Positions 38,509 to 48,165 of a DNA stretch of 64,000 nucleotides are shown here, in pieces. The stretch's first letter is position 1, and each line of letters begins with the position of its first letter. Source of the stretch: Ignavibacteriales bacterium (GTDB lineage Bacteria; Bacteroidota; Ignavibacteria; Ignavibacteriales; Melioribacteraceae); NCBI GenBank assembly GCA_020061355.1, contig JAGUYK010000032.1, positions 62,001 to 126,000 on the forward strand, read 5' to 3'. Below the pieces are notes generated by a model. It saw only the letters and a program-made list of their open reading frames with translations. It made no database searches and had not been told where the DNA came from. Position numbers and translations under genes: made by a program.

Positions 38509-41500
38509 ATGACCCTTCAAGTAAGATTGATATTGATTACGTTTGTGATTCTTTTAATTGCATTATTTACCACAACACTTATATACTATAGTCTAACCGG
38601 GCAGCTGCTCTCGAAATACCAGTCCCAAAGCATCCTAAATTCAACCAACGATTTTGTCTTCGAATTTCAAAGTACTATTCAGCAGACCGATGAGGATTTC
38701 AGCAGGTTATCTCCCAGACTATCGAATTTCAGTAACATAAATCTTGATTCAACTGGTATAGATTTCTTATTCACCCTTGTTAATGATTCATTGCTCAGTA
38801 ACACTGAATTCAAACTCAAGTCGAATTCTTTTTTAAATGTTAGATCAAGATCATTCACTCAACTTTTTGCCGATAATCCTAATATAATATTACGATATAC
38901 AAAGCTCACTGACGGAAGGACTGTCTATTACGGGTGCTTGATATCGCCTCAATTTCTTGATGAAATAAGTAAAAAAATCCGGGCTGATGTTGCGCTTGTA
39001 ATAAACGACTCACCTGTTGAACTTTCAAATGCCGATAAAAATCAGATTTACTTTTTAAGCGTTATTAATGCTATTAGTAATCTTAAGTATAGAAACAATT
39101 ATGATCTTTACAGCGAAGTACTTGAGAACGCCGATTTTGAAGCCGCTAAAATTACACCGCAACAAATTCTTACACCGGGCGGCAAAATGCATTTTGTTCT
39201 ATTCAACACTTATGTCGAAGGTGCCGGCTTTAGAGAAACATTAAAGAATGTAATGATCATCATAGTTATTGCGGGAACGGCTCTTACATTTATAGTTGTA
39301 TTACTATTTACTACTAAACTTAGAAAACAAATCTCTTTGTTAAACGAAGCCGCTGAAAAAACAAAAAAAGGAAATCTCGAACACCGTGTTCAGGTTATTT
39401 CAAAAGACGAATTAGGCAAACTGGGTGAAGCTTTTAATGGAATGCTTGATGAATTAAACAAGAAAGAAAAAGATGAAAAAGAATACACAGAATTTATTAC
39501 GCTGATTAATCAGAGTCCTACTTTAAAAGAAGTTTCGGAAGCAGCTTTAACAAAGATTATTAAATCAACCAATCTTACTTTCGGCGTGCTTTATATCGTT
39601 GAAAAAAAAAATCTTAGACTAATTTCTTCATTCGGTATAGGGAAAAATTTAGTAAAACCTACCCAGGACCCCGATCTTTACAGTAATGCTATTGACAAGA
39701 AGGAAATTGTAGAATTTAATTTTCATGAGAATTATCCAGAGATTAAAACCGGTCTCGCTTCTATAAAAATAAAATATATTTTAATCTATCCTATCATTTA
39801 TAATAAAGAAACAATTGCTATACTTGAATTAGCCTCGGAATCCGATCCTGTTGGTGACATAAAAAAATATATTAGCAATATTCAGGAGCAGCTTGCAATC
39901 GGATTGATTAATTCAAGATCACTTGAACAACTCGAAAATTTTGTTATTGAATTACGCCGGCTTAACGAAGAGTATCAGAGACAGAACAAACAGATAATTG
40001 AACAGAACGACCAGCTGAAAGAACTTCACAAACAGATCAATGAAAAAGCCATTGAACTCGAGAGGCAACGATCAAAGGCAGTTGAACTTACAAAAGTTAA
40101 ATCCCAGTTTCTTGCAAGTATGTCGCATGAATTGCGTACACCTTTGATTTCGATTCTTGGTTTAACAGAACTGATTTTAAAAGATGATTTAACCCCTGTA
40201 AAATCGAAGGAGAGGTTGGGGATTGTACATAGAAATGGGAAAAAATTACTTGGAATGATCACCAATATCCTGGAATTTTCGAAGTTTGAATCTGGAAAAA
40301 TCGAGATCAAGAAAGACAATTTTTTGCTTAATGATCTGATCGAAGAAATTAAACCTAATATTCATCAAATAGCCGGTGACAAAAAAGTTAGATTTGTTAT
40401 AGAATCCCCGCACGGCAAAAACCTGCTTCTTAATACCGATAAAAGCAAACTAGAGCAGATATTGAATAATCTTTTAATTAATGCGGTAAAGTTTACAGAT
40501 AGCGGTGAAGTAAGACTGATTATTCAATTCGAAGAAGATTACCATGTAAAATTCTGTATTCGTGATACAGGAATTGGAATATCCGAAGAAAACCAGCAAA
40601 TTATTTTTTCTGAATTCAGACAGATTGACGGCAGCACATCCCGCATATACGGAGGGGCCGGTTTAGGTTTAACTATAACAAAAAGATACGTTGAGTTACT
40701 GGGAGGCAGCTTATCTCTAAAAAGTGAATTAAATAAAGGTTCTGAATTCTCTTTCATATTAGGCGATATTGTTCTTGATGTAATTGATATACCTGCTCAG
40801 AAATTCCTGAAGGTTGAAGAAGTATTACCTGATAATAACTCTAAAAAGGCACTACTGGTTTCTTGTAGAAATATTGAAACAAGAAAACTGATAGCCGATT
40901 ATTTACACTCTTATGATTATGAAATTATTTCCTGTAGCTTCGAAGAAAATGGATTAAATATACCCGGAGCAATTTCACCGGACGCAATAATTATTTGTGC
41001 CGATGATCAGCAGAAAAATATCTGGCAGATTATCACCGAAGTAAAATCAAACCCATCGACTGCTGATGTTGTTACAGTTATTGTTTCAACTTTGGAGAAC
41101 GAAAAAGTTGGATGGTTACCACCGATATATGACTTTATGATTCAGCCAATTTCAGTAAGCGCGATTAAGAGAACAGTACACAACATTGAACTCTTTGCCG
41201 AATCGAAAGTATCAAGGATTATTTTCGCAAGTTATAATAAGGAAAAATATTCAGTTCTTGTAATTCCGGAGAATCTAAGTGATGATATTATCTTTTTCGA
41301 TAATCTAGAAACGCTCCTCAGCAATTTGAATAGAGAAAGTCTTCAGGTTGTTTTTATTGATTTTAAATCTCTCGGAGCCGACGCTCTGAGATTTTTATCA
41401 ATTGTGAATGAATCTAAATTAAACAAGAACGTTTATACGGTTTTCTGTTTATCACATGACATATCGGAATTAGAGTATCAAATGCTAAATCTGGAAATGC

Positions 41501-42045
41501 AAAAATTAACTTTAAAGAGTAAAAAACACCCCCTGGATGTTTTAAAAGATTTAAAAGACCGGCTTAAAATTGATGATGAAACTATAAACAAAAAACAAAA
41601 TCTGATTGAAGAAAATGTCGATGATGAACTTTTACGATTAAATGATGCTCATATTCTCCAATCAAAACATACAATCTTAATTGTGGATGATGATGCTGAC
41701 ACATTATTTACAATAGGCGAAATAGTAAAAGAAATGAAATACGATACTATTTTTGCTCATAACGGGACTGAGTGTTTGCTGATGCTTAATCATATTATCC
41801 CCGATATAATTCTACTTGATATAATGATGCCCCAGATGGATGGATTCGAAACAATAAAAAGAATTCGAAGCGATGATCGATTCGTTGCAATGCCCGTTAT
41901 TGCTCTGACCGCATACGCAATGCTCGATAACAAAAATGTTGTTACTAAAAACGGCTTTAATGATATTGTAACCAAACCGGTTAATTCATCACTTCTAGCA
42001 ACGAAAATTAATTATTACCTTAAGTCAAAGGTTGATGTAGTATGA
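38509..42045 (+). CDS. Membrane hybrid sensor histidine kinase
   Basis: The 1178-residue protein has TM1 (about 7-26), a periplasmic sensor region (about 27-245), TM2 (about 247-268), HAMP, a GAF-like domain (about 330-480), a coiled coil, the HisKA H-box SMSHELRTPLISILG with phosphoacceptor His540, an HATPase_c domain (LNNLLINAVKFTDSGEV, GAGLGLTITKRYVEL), a degenerate receiver-like domain without the acidic pair (about 780-860) and a final intact receiver (phosphoacceptor Asp1104, ILIVDDDADT start). It overlaps the next regulator gene by four bases. The signal sensed is unknown; position suggests control of the pilus machine. Confidence 0.92.
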   Translation: MTLQVRLILITFVILLIALFTTTLIYYSLTGQLLSKYQSQSILNSTNDFVFEFQSTIQQTDEDFSRLSPRLSNFSNINLDSTGIDFLFTLVNDSLLSNTEFKLKSNSFLNVRSRSFTQLFADNPNIILRYTKLTDGRTVYYGCLISPQFLDEISKKIRADVALVINDSPVELSNADKNQIYFLSVINAISNLKYRNNYDLYSEVLENADFEAAKITPQQILTPGGKMHFVLFNTYVEGAGFRETLKNVMIIIVIAGTALTFIVVLLFTTKLRKQISLLNEAAEKTKKGNLEHRVQVISKDELGKLGEAFNGMLDELNKKEKDEKEYTEFITLINQSPTLKEVSEAALTKIIKSTNLTFGVLYIVEKKNLRLISSFGIGKNLVKPTQDPDLYSNAIDKKEIVEFNFHENYPEIKTGLASIKIKYILIYPIIYNKETIAILELASESDPVGDIKKYISNIQEQLAIGLINSRSLEQLENFVIELRRLNEEYQRQNKQIIEQNDQLKELHKQINEKAIELERQRSKAVELTKVKSQFLASMSHELRTPLISILGLTELILKDDLTPVKSKERLGIVHRNGKKLLGMITNILEFSKFESGKIEIKKDNFLLNDLIEEIKPNIHQIAGDKKVRFVIESPHGKNLLLNTDKSKLEQILNNLLINAVKFTDSGEVRLIIQFEEDYHVKFCIRDTGIGISEENQQIIFSEFRQIDGSTSRIYGGAGLGLTITKRYVELLGGSLSLKSELNKGSEFSFILGDIVLDVIDIPAQKFLKVEEVLPDNNSKKALLVSCRNIETRKLIADYLHSYDYEIISCSFEENGLNIPGAISPDAIIICADDQQKNIWQIITEVKSNPSTADVVTVIVSTLENEKVGWLPPIYDFMIQPISVSAIKRTVHNIELFAESKVSRIIFASYNKEKYSVLVIPENLSDDIIFFDNLETLLSNLNRESLQVVFIDFKSLGADALRFLSIVNESKLNKNVYTVFCLSHDISELEYQMLNLEMQKLTLKSKKHPLDVLKDLKDRLKIDDETINKKQNLIEENVDDELLRLNDAHILQSKHTILIVDDDADTLFTIGEIVKEMKYDTIFAHNGTECLLMLNHIIPDIILLDIMMPQMDGFETIKRIRSDDRFVAMPVIALTAYAMLDNKNVVTKNGFNDIVTKPVNSSLLATKINYYLKSKVDVV

Positions 42046-42719
42046 AAAAGATTCTTGTAATAGATGATTACCCCGATAATGTATTTTTGCTTCAAGACCG
42101 GCTTGAGCGTGAAGGTTTCGAGGTTTTAAAAGCTTACGATGGAGAAATGGGAATTCAGAAAGCTATGTCTGAGAAACCTGATCTGATTCTACTTGATATT
42201 ATGATGCCCGGGGTTTCCGGATACGATGTTTGCAAGACGTTATCTACTAATGATGAAACAAAACTAATCCCGATAATTCTTTTAACTGCACTTACAGAGG
42301 CGGATAATTTAAAGTCTGGTTTACAAGCCGGGGCTTTCGATTATATTAAAAAACCATTTAATAAAACAGAGCTTATTGCTCGAATTAATTCCGCACTACG
42401 TTTCAGTGAGACGAATAAATTCCTACTCGAGATCGAAAAGATTAAAACCTTTGCAGCGACTGTTGTTACTGCTAATCATGAAATAAAACAGCCGCTTACA
42501 CTAATTAATCTCTCAACAACGGCGATAAAAAGAGAACTTACTAAGGAAAACCCATCGAATGATATCGTTTTGAAACGTGTTGAATTTATTGAAAATGCTG
42601 CAAAGGAAATTATAAAAGTTCTTGAAAAGATGGGCTCAATTAAGAAACCGGTTATAACGCCATATGTAAATAATCTGCACATCATAGACTTGAACTCGGA
42701 AAAGCATAAATCTAACTGA
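42042..42719 (+). CDS. Response regulator fused to an orphan HisKA-like dimerisation segment
   Basis: The 225-residue protein has a complete receiver domain (ILVIDDYPDN, phosphoacceptor Asp52 in LLDIMMPG, KP motif KKPFNK) followed by a coiled coil and a short segment containing ANHEIKQPLTLIN, an H-box-like sequence with His146. There is no ATPase domain, so it cannot autophosphorylate. It may pass phosphate in a relay or dimerise with the upstream hybrid kinase. It overlaps the kinase gene by four bases and converges on the next gene, sharing 8 bases. Confidence 0.82.
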   Translation: MKKILVIDDYPDNVFLLQDRLEREGFEVLKAYDGEMGIQKAMSEKPDLILLDIMMPGVSGYDVCKTLSTNDETKLIPIILLTALTEADNLKSGLQAGAFDYIKKPFNKTELIARINSALRFSETNKFLLEIEKIKTFAATVVTANHEIKQPLTLINLSTTAIKRELTKENPSNDIVLKRVEFIENAAKEIIKVLEKMGSIKKPVITPYVNNLHIIDLNSEKHKSN

Positions 42720-43794
42720 CAAGTTCTCTTATAACCGATAACATTTCTTCAAAATTGTACGGTTTGCTAATTACGCGACTTACTAAAAATTTTAATTCTT
42801 CTTCAATTGCAATCTCGCTTTGAGAACCGGAAGCAAGAATTATCGGAATTCGTAGATCCAACTCTTTAATTTTTCTTATACATGTAAGTCCATCCATATC
42901 AGGCATTTTCTGATCAATTATTAGTAAGTCCGGCATAGAGTTCTTATTCAATTCCTGCAGAACATCTTCTCCGTTTGCTGCAGTGATAACTTTAAAGTCA
43001 TATGAAATTAATAGTTCGGCAAGAAGTTCGCGGAGGATATCCTCGTCTTCAGCGATCAAAATCAATTTTTGCTTAACTATCAAGGGTTGTTTTACGTTTA
43101 AGACAGCTGGAAATTTCAGTGTGAATTCAGTTCCTTTATTTTTTTCGCTCGCTACTTTAATAATTCCACCGTATTCATCAACAATCTTTTTAACTATCGA
43201 TAAACCGATTCCGCTGTTTTTCTTTTTTGTTTTGGTTGTAAAGTTGTTTTCGAAAATGAAAGACATAACAGAAGGATCGATCCCTTCGCCGTTATCAGAA
43301 ACTTTTATTTGAATAAATGAATTACCTTCAAAAAATCCGGGCTCGCCGGTCTGGACCTTTGAATTTGAGGTCGATATACTAATTACACCTTTTTCTTTGA
43401 TCGCTTCGGAGGCATTGATAATTAGATTCATAAAAACTCTGTAATAATCAGAATAACGTCCTTCAACAAAAGATAGTGAGGATTCCAGTTTAAGATTAAA
43501 TGTTATCTTGTCTTTTAAGTGAATTGAAATTGTATGTATTAAATCGCTTATAAGAGTATTAATGTTAATTCTTTTCTTTCTAACAATTTTCGTTGTAGAT
43601 TCTGAGAGAAGGTCTTCAATTATTTCCGCGGCCATATAAGTGCCGTTCTCAATACTGCTCAATAACGGGGAAACATCCCCAGGATTGCTAACCTTTTTTT
43701 TTAGTAACTCAACACTGTTTAAAATTCTTGTTAGGATATTATTTAGATCATGAGCTACGTGACTTACAGGTGCCGGTTCTTCTTTTTGCTGCAT
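42712..43794 (-). CDS. Soluble histidine kinase with C-terminal receiver
   Basis: A 360-residue protein lacking transmembrane segments. The H-box is VAHDLNNILTRIL (His15), followed by N-box FMNLIINASEAI, G1 DNGEGIDP and G2 SGIGLSIVKKIV of HATPase_c, then a receiver domain (LILIAEDEDI, aspartate in LLIIDQKMPDMDG, KP in ISKPYNF). The NtrB-like short H-box and NtrC-type partner gene directly upstream (one base apart, same strand) make a two-gene operon. The first two codons follow that gene's stop. Confidence 0.9.
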   Translation of the reverse strand: MQQKEEPAPVSHVAHDLNNILTRILNSVELLKKKVSNPGDVSPLLSSIENGTYMAAEIIEDLLSESTTKIVRKKRININTLISDLIHTISIHLKDKITFNLKLESSLSFVEGRYSDYYRVFMNLIINASEAIKEKGVISISTSNSKVQTGEPGFFEGNSFIQIKVSDNGEGIDPSVMSFIFENNFTTKTKKKNSGIGLSIVKKIVDEYGGIIKVASEKNKGTEFTLKFPAVLNVKQPLIVKQKLILIAEDEDILRELLAELLISYDFKVITAANGEDVLQELNKNSMPDLLIIDQKMPDMDGLTCIRKIKELDLRIPIILASGSQSEIAIEEELKFLVSRVISKPYNFEEMLSVIRELVS

Positions 43795-43795
43795 A

Positions 43796-45139
43796 CTACT
43801 TCAGATTATATTTAATGATTTTTGAGTACAATGTTTTTTGGCTTATCCCAAGTGTTCTGGAAGTATTCTCACGATTCCAATTGTTATGTTCCAAAGCCCT
43901 CTTTATATGGGATTTCTCGAGCTCTTCTAGTGTCACAAGCGTACCGTCTTCACGTACGAAGTTAGAAAAATCGAAATCGTCCTTCGGAATATTTAAATCT
44001 TTCGATTGAATAACTTCTCCATCGGAAAAAATAATTGCTCTTTCAATTATATGTTCCAGTTCGCGCACATTCCCCGGAAAATTGTATCGTAATAATTCCT
44101 TTCTAGCATCTTCCGAAAGTTTTTTAACAGCTCTTACAGGTGATTTTTTAAGTAGAAAGAATTCAGATAAAGATAATACATCGCTCTGTCTTTCGCGAAG
44201 TGGTGGGATTGTTAATGTAATTACATTTAACCGGAAAAGAAGATCTCTTCTAAAGTTCTTCAGTTCAGCTTCCTGCATTAGATTTTTGTTGGTTGCACCG
44301 ATAACTCTTACTGATGAGGATAGATTCGTAATTCCACCGACTCTTCTGAACTCGCCATTTTCTAAAAAGCGTAAAAGTTTTGGTTGAAGCGATAGACTCA
44401 TTTCGCCAATTTCATCTAAAAACAAAGTACCGCCATTTGCAATTTCCACCAATCCTTGCTTCGAAGTTTTAGCATCCGTGAAAGCGCCCTTTTCATATCC
44501 GAATAGTTCACTCTCCATAAGTTGATCAGGAAGTGACGCGCAGTTAATTGCAACAAAAGGTTTTTCACTTCTTCCGGAATTTTTATGAATGTACTCGGCA
44601 AATAATTCTTTACCGGTTCCGGTTTCTCCTTCTAATAAAATATTTGATTCCGATTTTGCAGCCCGCTCAGCTAAATTAATTACATTCTTAATACTTTCAC
44701 TTTCACCAATTATTGAATTCGGAATAACCTGATTTATTTTTGATGAGAGAATTTTGTTCTTAATGATCAAATCTTTGTGTTCAAGTGCACGGTCAATCGT
44801 TAAACAGAGCTGCCCGAATTCATATGGCTTGGTGATAAAATCGTAAGCACCGTACTTTATACAATCTATCGCTGTTCTCACATCGGTTTTAGCAGTTAGA
44901 ACTATTACCTGTGTGGACTGATGATTTTCTTTTACGTAATTAAGTACTTTTTCACCATGAACCTCACGCATCTCAAGGTCTAATAGAAGTACATCGTAAG
45001 ATTTCTTCTTAAAATTTTCAATTGCATCCTTTCCATCATACACAATGTCAACATTATGACCCTCGTTAACCAGTTCTTCCTTAAGAAGATAACATAAGGT
45101 TTCGTCATCATCGGCTATTAAAATTTTGGAGTCTTTCAT
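43796..45139 (-). CDS. NtrC-family sigma54-dependent response regulator
   Basis: The 447-residue regulator has a receiver domain ([11 protein letters not shown], phosphoacceptor Asp54), an AAA+ domain with Walker A GETGTGKE at 171-178, the sigma54-contact loop GAFTDA at 218-223 (consensus GAFTGA), Walker [13 protein letters not shown], arginine finger context [14 protein letters not shown], and a Fis-type helix-turn-helix ([20 protein letters not shown]) at the end. Its likely partner is the kinase encoded next. The target promoter is not visible here: I found no convincing -24/-12 site near the pilus genes. Confidence 0.94.
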   Translation of the reverse strand: MKDSKILIADDDETLCYLLKEELVNEGHNVDIVYDGKDAIENFKKKSYDVLLLDLEMREVHGEKVLNYVKENHQSTQVIVLTAKTDVRTAIDCIKYGAYDFITKPYEFGQLCLTIDRALEHKDLIIKNKILSSKINQVIPNSIIGESESIKNVINLAERAAKSESNILLEGETGTGKELFAEYIHKNSGRSEKPFVAINCASLPDQLMESELFGYEKGAFTDAKTSKQGLVEIANGGTLFLDEIGEMSLSLQPKLLRFLENGEFRRVGGITNLSSSVRVIGATNKNLMQEAELKNFRRDLLFRLNVITLTIPPLRERQSDVLSLSEFFLLKKSPVRAVKKLSEDARKELLRYNFPGNVRELEHIIERAIIFSDGEVIQSKDLNIPKDDFDFSNFVREDGTLVTLEELEKSHIKRALEHNNWNRENTSRTLGISQKTLYSKIIKYNLK

Positions 45140-45415
45140 AGAACTTTATTAATTAATTTTTTCGAAAAATAAAGAATTTTAATGATATATCCTTTAGATG
45201 TGATAAAATGATTCTGATTTCTTACATACAGAGATTTAATGATCACAAAAGGATTTGGGCAGGTTTGGATTTTTTAAGGGGATGGTTTATATTTGTGCCT
45301 CAAATTTTGGTGAAATGTATACGGAAATACTCTGTATAAACCTGCGAAGGTGAAGATCATACGCTTTTTAAGCTAAGATTCAAAAGTTCTTATTAAAATG
45401 TTTAAAAGTAATGTT

Positions 45416-45487
45416 GGGCGCGTAGCTCAGTGGTAGAGCAACACCCTTTTAAGGTGAAGGTCGGTGGTTCGAGCCCACCCGTGCTCA
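45416..45487 (+). tRNA. tRNA-Lys (TTT anticodon)
   Basis: A complete cloverleaf folds: acceptor GGGCGCG/CGTGCTC with two G-T pairs, D-arm GCTC/GAGC, anticodon loop CTTTTAA giving TTT, T-arm GGTGG TTCGAGC CCACC, discriminator A. The outermost anticodon-stem pair is an A-A mismatch. CCA is not encoded. It lies exactly at the border between housekeeping genes and the accessory region, a usual integration position. Confidence 0.95.
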
Positions 45488-45493
45488 CAAAGT

Positions 45494-45534
45494 AAAGCCT
45501 TGTAAGATAATAACTTGCAGGGCTTTCGTTTTTT
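45494..45534 (+). terminator. Terminator of the tRNA-Lys gene
   Basis: AAAGCCTTGTAAG (45494-45506) pairs with CTTGCAGGGCTTT (45514-45526), 13 pairs with two G-T, loop ATAATAA, followed by CGTTTTTT. Confidence 0.85.
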
Positions 45535-45890
45535 AGTTCAAATTTGAGGGAGTAAAAAGGGAGTAATTTCTAAGTAATTAGTTTGATACAAGAATCGGCC
45601 ATTGTGGAGGATATGTTTAGTTTTTGTCGTAAGTCCAACTCTGCTCTACTGGCTTAAGTCAATTCGAGACTACTTTCTTGAAAATACCGATTCATTCTTC
45701 GCAATCAAGTTAAATATATATTTGAATAAATTGAAGTAGGTTCGAACTACGTTTAATAGGGGATTATGTCCCCTATTATTTTATTATAGCTTATTTTTTT
45801 CTCAGCGATCTTATCAAGCTCAAAATCATTTTAGAATTCTTATAACGAATAAAACGAAATCCCGGCTAGAATTTTTTACTTATTATTCTT
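45535..45890. other. Gene-free border region between tRNA-Lys and the ubiquitin-like operon
   Basis: These 356 bases hold no open frame of note. A perfect hairpin AATAGGGGA (45755-45763), TTATG, TCCCCTATT (45769-45777) with T-rich flanks is a plausible terminator for either strand and would stop the minus-strand operon ending at 45891 or shield it from tRNA transcription. A short near-palindrome, GTAGGTTCGAACTAC, stands at 45736-45750. I see no repeat of the tRNA 3' end and no integrase fragment. Confidence 0.5.
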
Positions 45891-47273
45891 TTATCTCCAT
45901 AAGTTTTCAGCAAACTCTGATTTATATAAATTATTACAAAAAGAACATTTTTTATTACTTCGCCATAGTTGCTTCAATTTAGGAATTGGAACAAGCCAAG
46001 GGCTAACTTTCCAAAAATTATAATCTGATGGAATTAATAATTTTCTGACGGTTTCAATCGCTAGTATTGTACCTGCCAACAAAGATACAAAACCAAATGG
46101 AGCTAATATTTCCTTTTCATTTTGAATTTTCAACATATCCTGCCCACATAATTCCTTGAATAATGTATCATAAGATTGCCCAACAATTTTTTCTTGATCA
46201 AGGTTTGGAAACTTCAAACAAATCTTTGAAGCAGCTTCAATTGATATGTTTAATTTTGAAATATCTTCCAGTGATATCCCCAGAGCTTCTGCGATATGTT
46301 GTTCATGTGCATTCTCTAAATGATCATGTGGATATACACATTCTAAACAAGCACCACCATTAAGCGGTCGTTTATGAAAGTGAAATACAACTTCTTCAAT
46401 ATTTGTTGTTGAAGCGTCAAATACTTCTCCAGGGATTTCCGTTTGCAGGTTTCTTCTAGCTCTTCTACTATCTACCGCTATAATTAATTTTTTAAGCCAC
46501 TTATCATCTGTGTTACGATCTTGAATGGTATTAAGAAAATTAGGGTAGGCTTTGAGTCTAAGATTATGAAAATGTGGCTGTGCTATTTCGGCAAGAACTT
46601 CAGCTTTATTTTTTTCTATCATGGATTTGTCAAACCATATGCATCTATTCAAATTTCCATCACTGATTGAGTCTGGGTCAGCAATGATTATTTCCCCTTT
46701 TACATTGAATTCTTTCAAAGCATACAAGAATGCGTTTCCAATTGCACCACCACCAGCTAAATAAGTTTTTTCAAATATTACTTCACTATAAAGAATCGTT
46801 AAATCAGGGAATAATGCGTTAAAATCTATTTTTATATTTTTTTGCATCTCCGGTAGCTTAGAATTATCACCAATAATTTGTCGAAGCGAAAAAGATGATA
46901 TGTAAATTGCACTTAATAGAATTAATGAACCGTGAGGAAAAGATTGGTGTTGATAGAAGTCAAACGGATTAATTGAAATATGGACACAATTTTCGTCGAG
47001 TAAGACAAATACTATTCTAGCTTTAGTTCTAGGGGTTGCGTTGTTAATAACAATTTCAATATCAGGATTCTCAGATAGAAGATTTGTTACATTAGCAACA
47101 GTCCTTGTTAGAATTTTTTTTATATATGTAGATAATAACACATCATTTTCAGTTTGCTCATTTGCTGTAATGAGAATGGTTCGTGAAAGGATGTCTTCAG
47201 CTCGAGAATCACTCATCCCTAATATATTTCGAAGTGTAAGGATATCTTCCTGATGCGCAGTAATTTTATCCAT
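45891..47273 (-). CDS. E1-like ubiquitin-activating (ThiF-family) protein
   Basis: A 460-residue ThiF/E1 fold enzyme. The glycine loop AGGGAIGNAF (174-179 core) binds ATP, and ADPDSISDGNLNR matches the E1 pattern for adenylation of a Ub-like C-terminus. Two CxxC pairs (C309/C312 and C443/C446) form the usual E1 zinc site. Cys376 in ELCGQD is my best candidate for the thioester cysteine. The first 150 residues are an extra domain I cannot name. It is the last gene of a minus-strand operon, two bases after the JAB gene. It should activate the small Ub-like protein encoded at its head. Confidence 0.85.
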   Translation of the reverse strand: MDKITAHQEDILTLRNILGMSDSRAEDILSRTILITANEQTENDVLLSTYIKKILTRTVANVTNLLSENPDIEIVINNATPRTKARIVFVLLDENCVHISINPFDFYQHQSFPHGSLILLSAIYISSFSLRQIIGDNSKLPEMQKNIKIDFNALFPDLTILYSEVIFEKTYLAGGGAIGNAFLYALKEFNVKGEIIIADPDSISDGNLNRCIWFDKSMIEKNKAEVLAEIAQPHFHNLRLKAYPNFLNTIQDRNTDDKWLKKLIIAVDSRRARRNLQTEIPGEVFDASTTNIEEVVFHFHKRPLNGGACLECVYPHDHLENAHEQHIAEALGISLEDISKLNISIEAASKICLKFPNLDQEKIVGQSYDTLFKELCGQDMLKIQNEKEILAPFGFVSLLAGTILAIETVRKLLIPSDYNFWKVSPWLVPIPKLKQLWRSNKKCSFCNNLYKSEFAENLWR

Positions 47274-47275
47274 TG

Positions 47276-47728
47276 TTATGTTACTTTTATTTGATCTTTG
47301 ATATTAGTTTCTTCCCATCGTCCCAGAGATGTGTATGTATAACAAACAGTGTCTTCAAAAAAAGTTGCTAATGTTGTTTTCAGGCCAAACCATGGTAGAA
47401 CTAGAGACAAAGCGTTCTCATGTCTTAAGATTGCCATAAAATCATCAGCTTCAGAATGAAATGCTAATTTTGGATGAATATGAACCTGGGCAACAAGGAT
47501 ATATCTTGTTGCTCTTAAATGAACAAATAGTTCCTTCATCCCTTTTTCAGGAATTTTAATTGTTATTCTGCTGGTCAATTGATGTGGAATATATACTTCT
47601 CGTATTTCAAAATAATTATTCATCTTTGTTCCTAACCAGAAAACCATGAATTCACGACCTGAAGCACCCACAACTTGCAGTTTTGAAATAGTTTCAATAA
47701 TTAATTCCGATGATATTTGCACAATCAT
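47276..47728 (-). CDS. JAB/JAMM-family metallopeptidase (deubiquitinase-like)
   Basis: The 150-residue protein has the JAMM zinc signature: glutamate E26 in GREFMVFWLG, then HIHPK with H83 and H85, then S92-x-x-D95. This is the prokaryotic JAB form found with Ub-like genes, where it trims the tail of the Ub-like protein or removes it from targets. I start at the ATG at 47728, which overlaps the stop of the E2-like gene as ATGA and follows GGAGAGTT; a longer start at 47752 would lie inside that gene. Metal residues are all present. Confidence 0.88.
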   Translation of the reverse strand: MIVQISSELIIETISKLQVVGASGREFMVFWLGTKMNNYFEIREVYIPHQLTSRITIKIPEKGMKELFVHLRATRYILVAQVHIHPKLAFHSEADDFMAILRHENALSLVLPWFGLKTTLATFFEDTVCYTYTSLGRWEETNIKDQIKVT

Positions 47729-48165
47729 GTTGTAACTCTCCATGCATTCCATATCTGTGTTAAAATGCCGCCTAAATCATATTCAGATTTTGATTTATAA
47801 TTTTCCCACAAATCTGTTATATGACTTGTATGTTGATGATATTCCAAGGAACCTGGGGAACATATAAATGGTTTATTTGTTATTGGGTGCAAAGATTGAT
47901 TGAACACATTGTTCCCGCGGGGAAATCGGTTAGCATCCAAGAGAACACTTTCAACATCCAAAATCTCGATAGAAGGAGGTAGCTCATCCCAATCAGTACA
48001 ATTCATTCTTACTCTAATTGATCTTTTATTTGATTGAGAAAATTCAACCATCAATATTGGATACTCTTGAAGAATGATCTTCCAACTTCTTAATATTAAT
48101 AAACGCTCATTCGAACAAAACAAAGAGTGTTTCTCAAATAGACTTTTGGATAACTCTTTATGCAT
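47725..48165 (-). CDS. E2-like (UBC-fold) conjugating protein
   Basis: A 146-residue protein with the E2 pattern: a beta-strand region, then HP at 93-94 and, eight residues on, a cysteine in PFICSPG (C102) where E2 enzymes have HPN...GxICL; then a histidine-rich YHQHTSH (H110, H112, H115), W120 and a helical end. This matches divergent prokaryotic E2-like families that sit beside JAB and E1-like genes. It starts at an ATG that overlaps the upstream Ub-like gene by 8 bases. Its E2 nature is inferred from motif order and operon position; activity is unproven. Confidence 0.72.
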   Translation of the reverse strand: MHKELSKSLFEKHSLFCSNERLLILRSWKIILQEYPILMVEFSQSNKRSIRVRMNCTDWDELPPSIEILDVESVLLDANRFPRGNNVFNQSLHPITNKPFICSPGSLEYHQHTSHITDLWENYKSKSEYDLGGILTQIWNAWRVTT

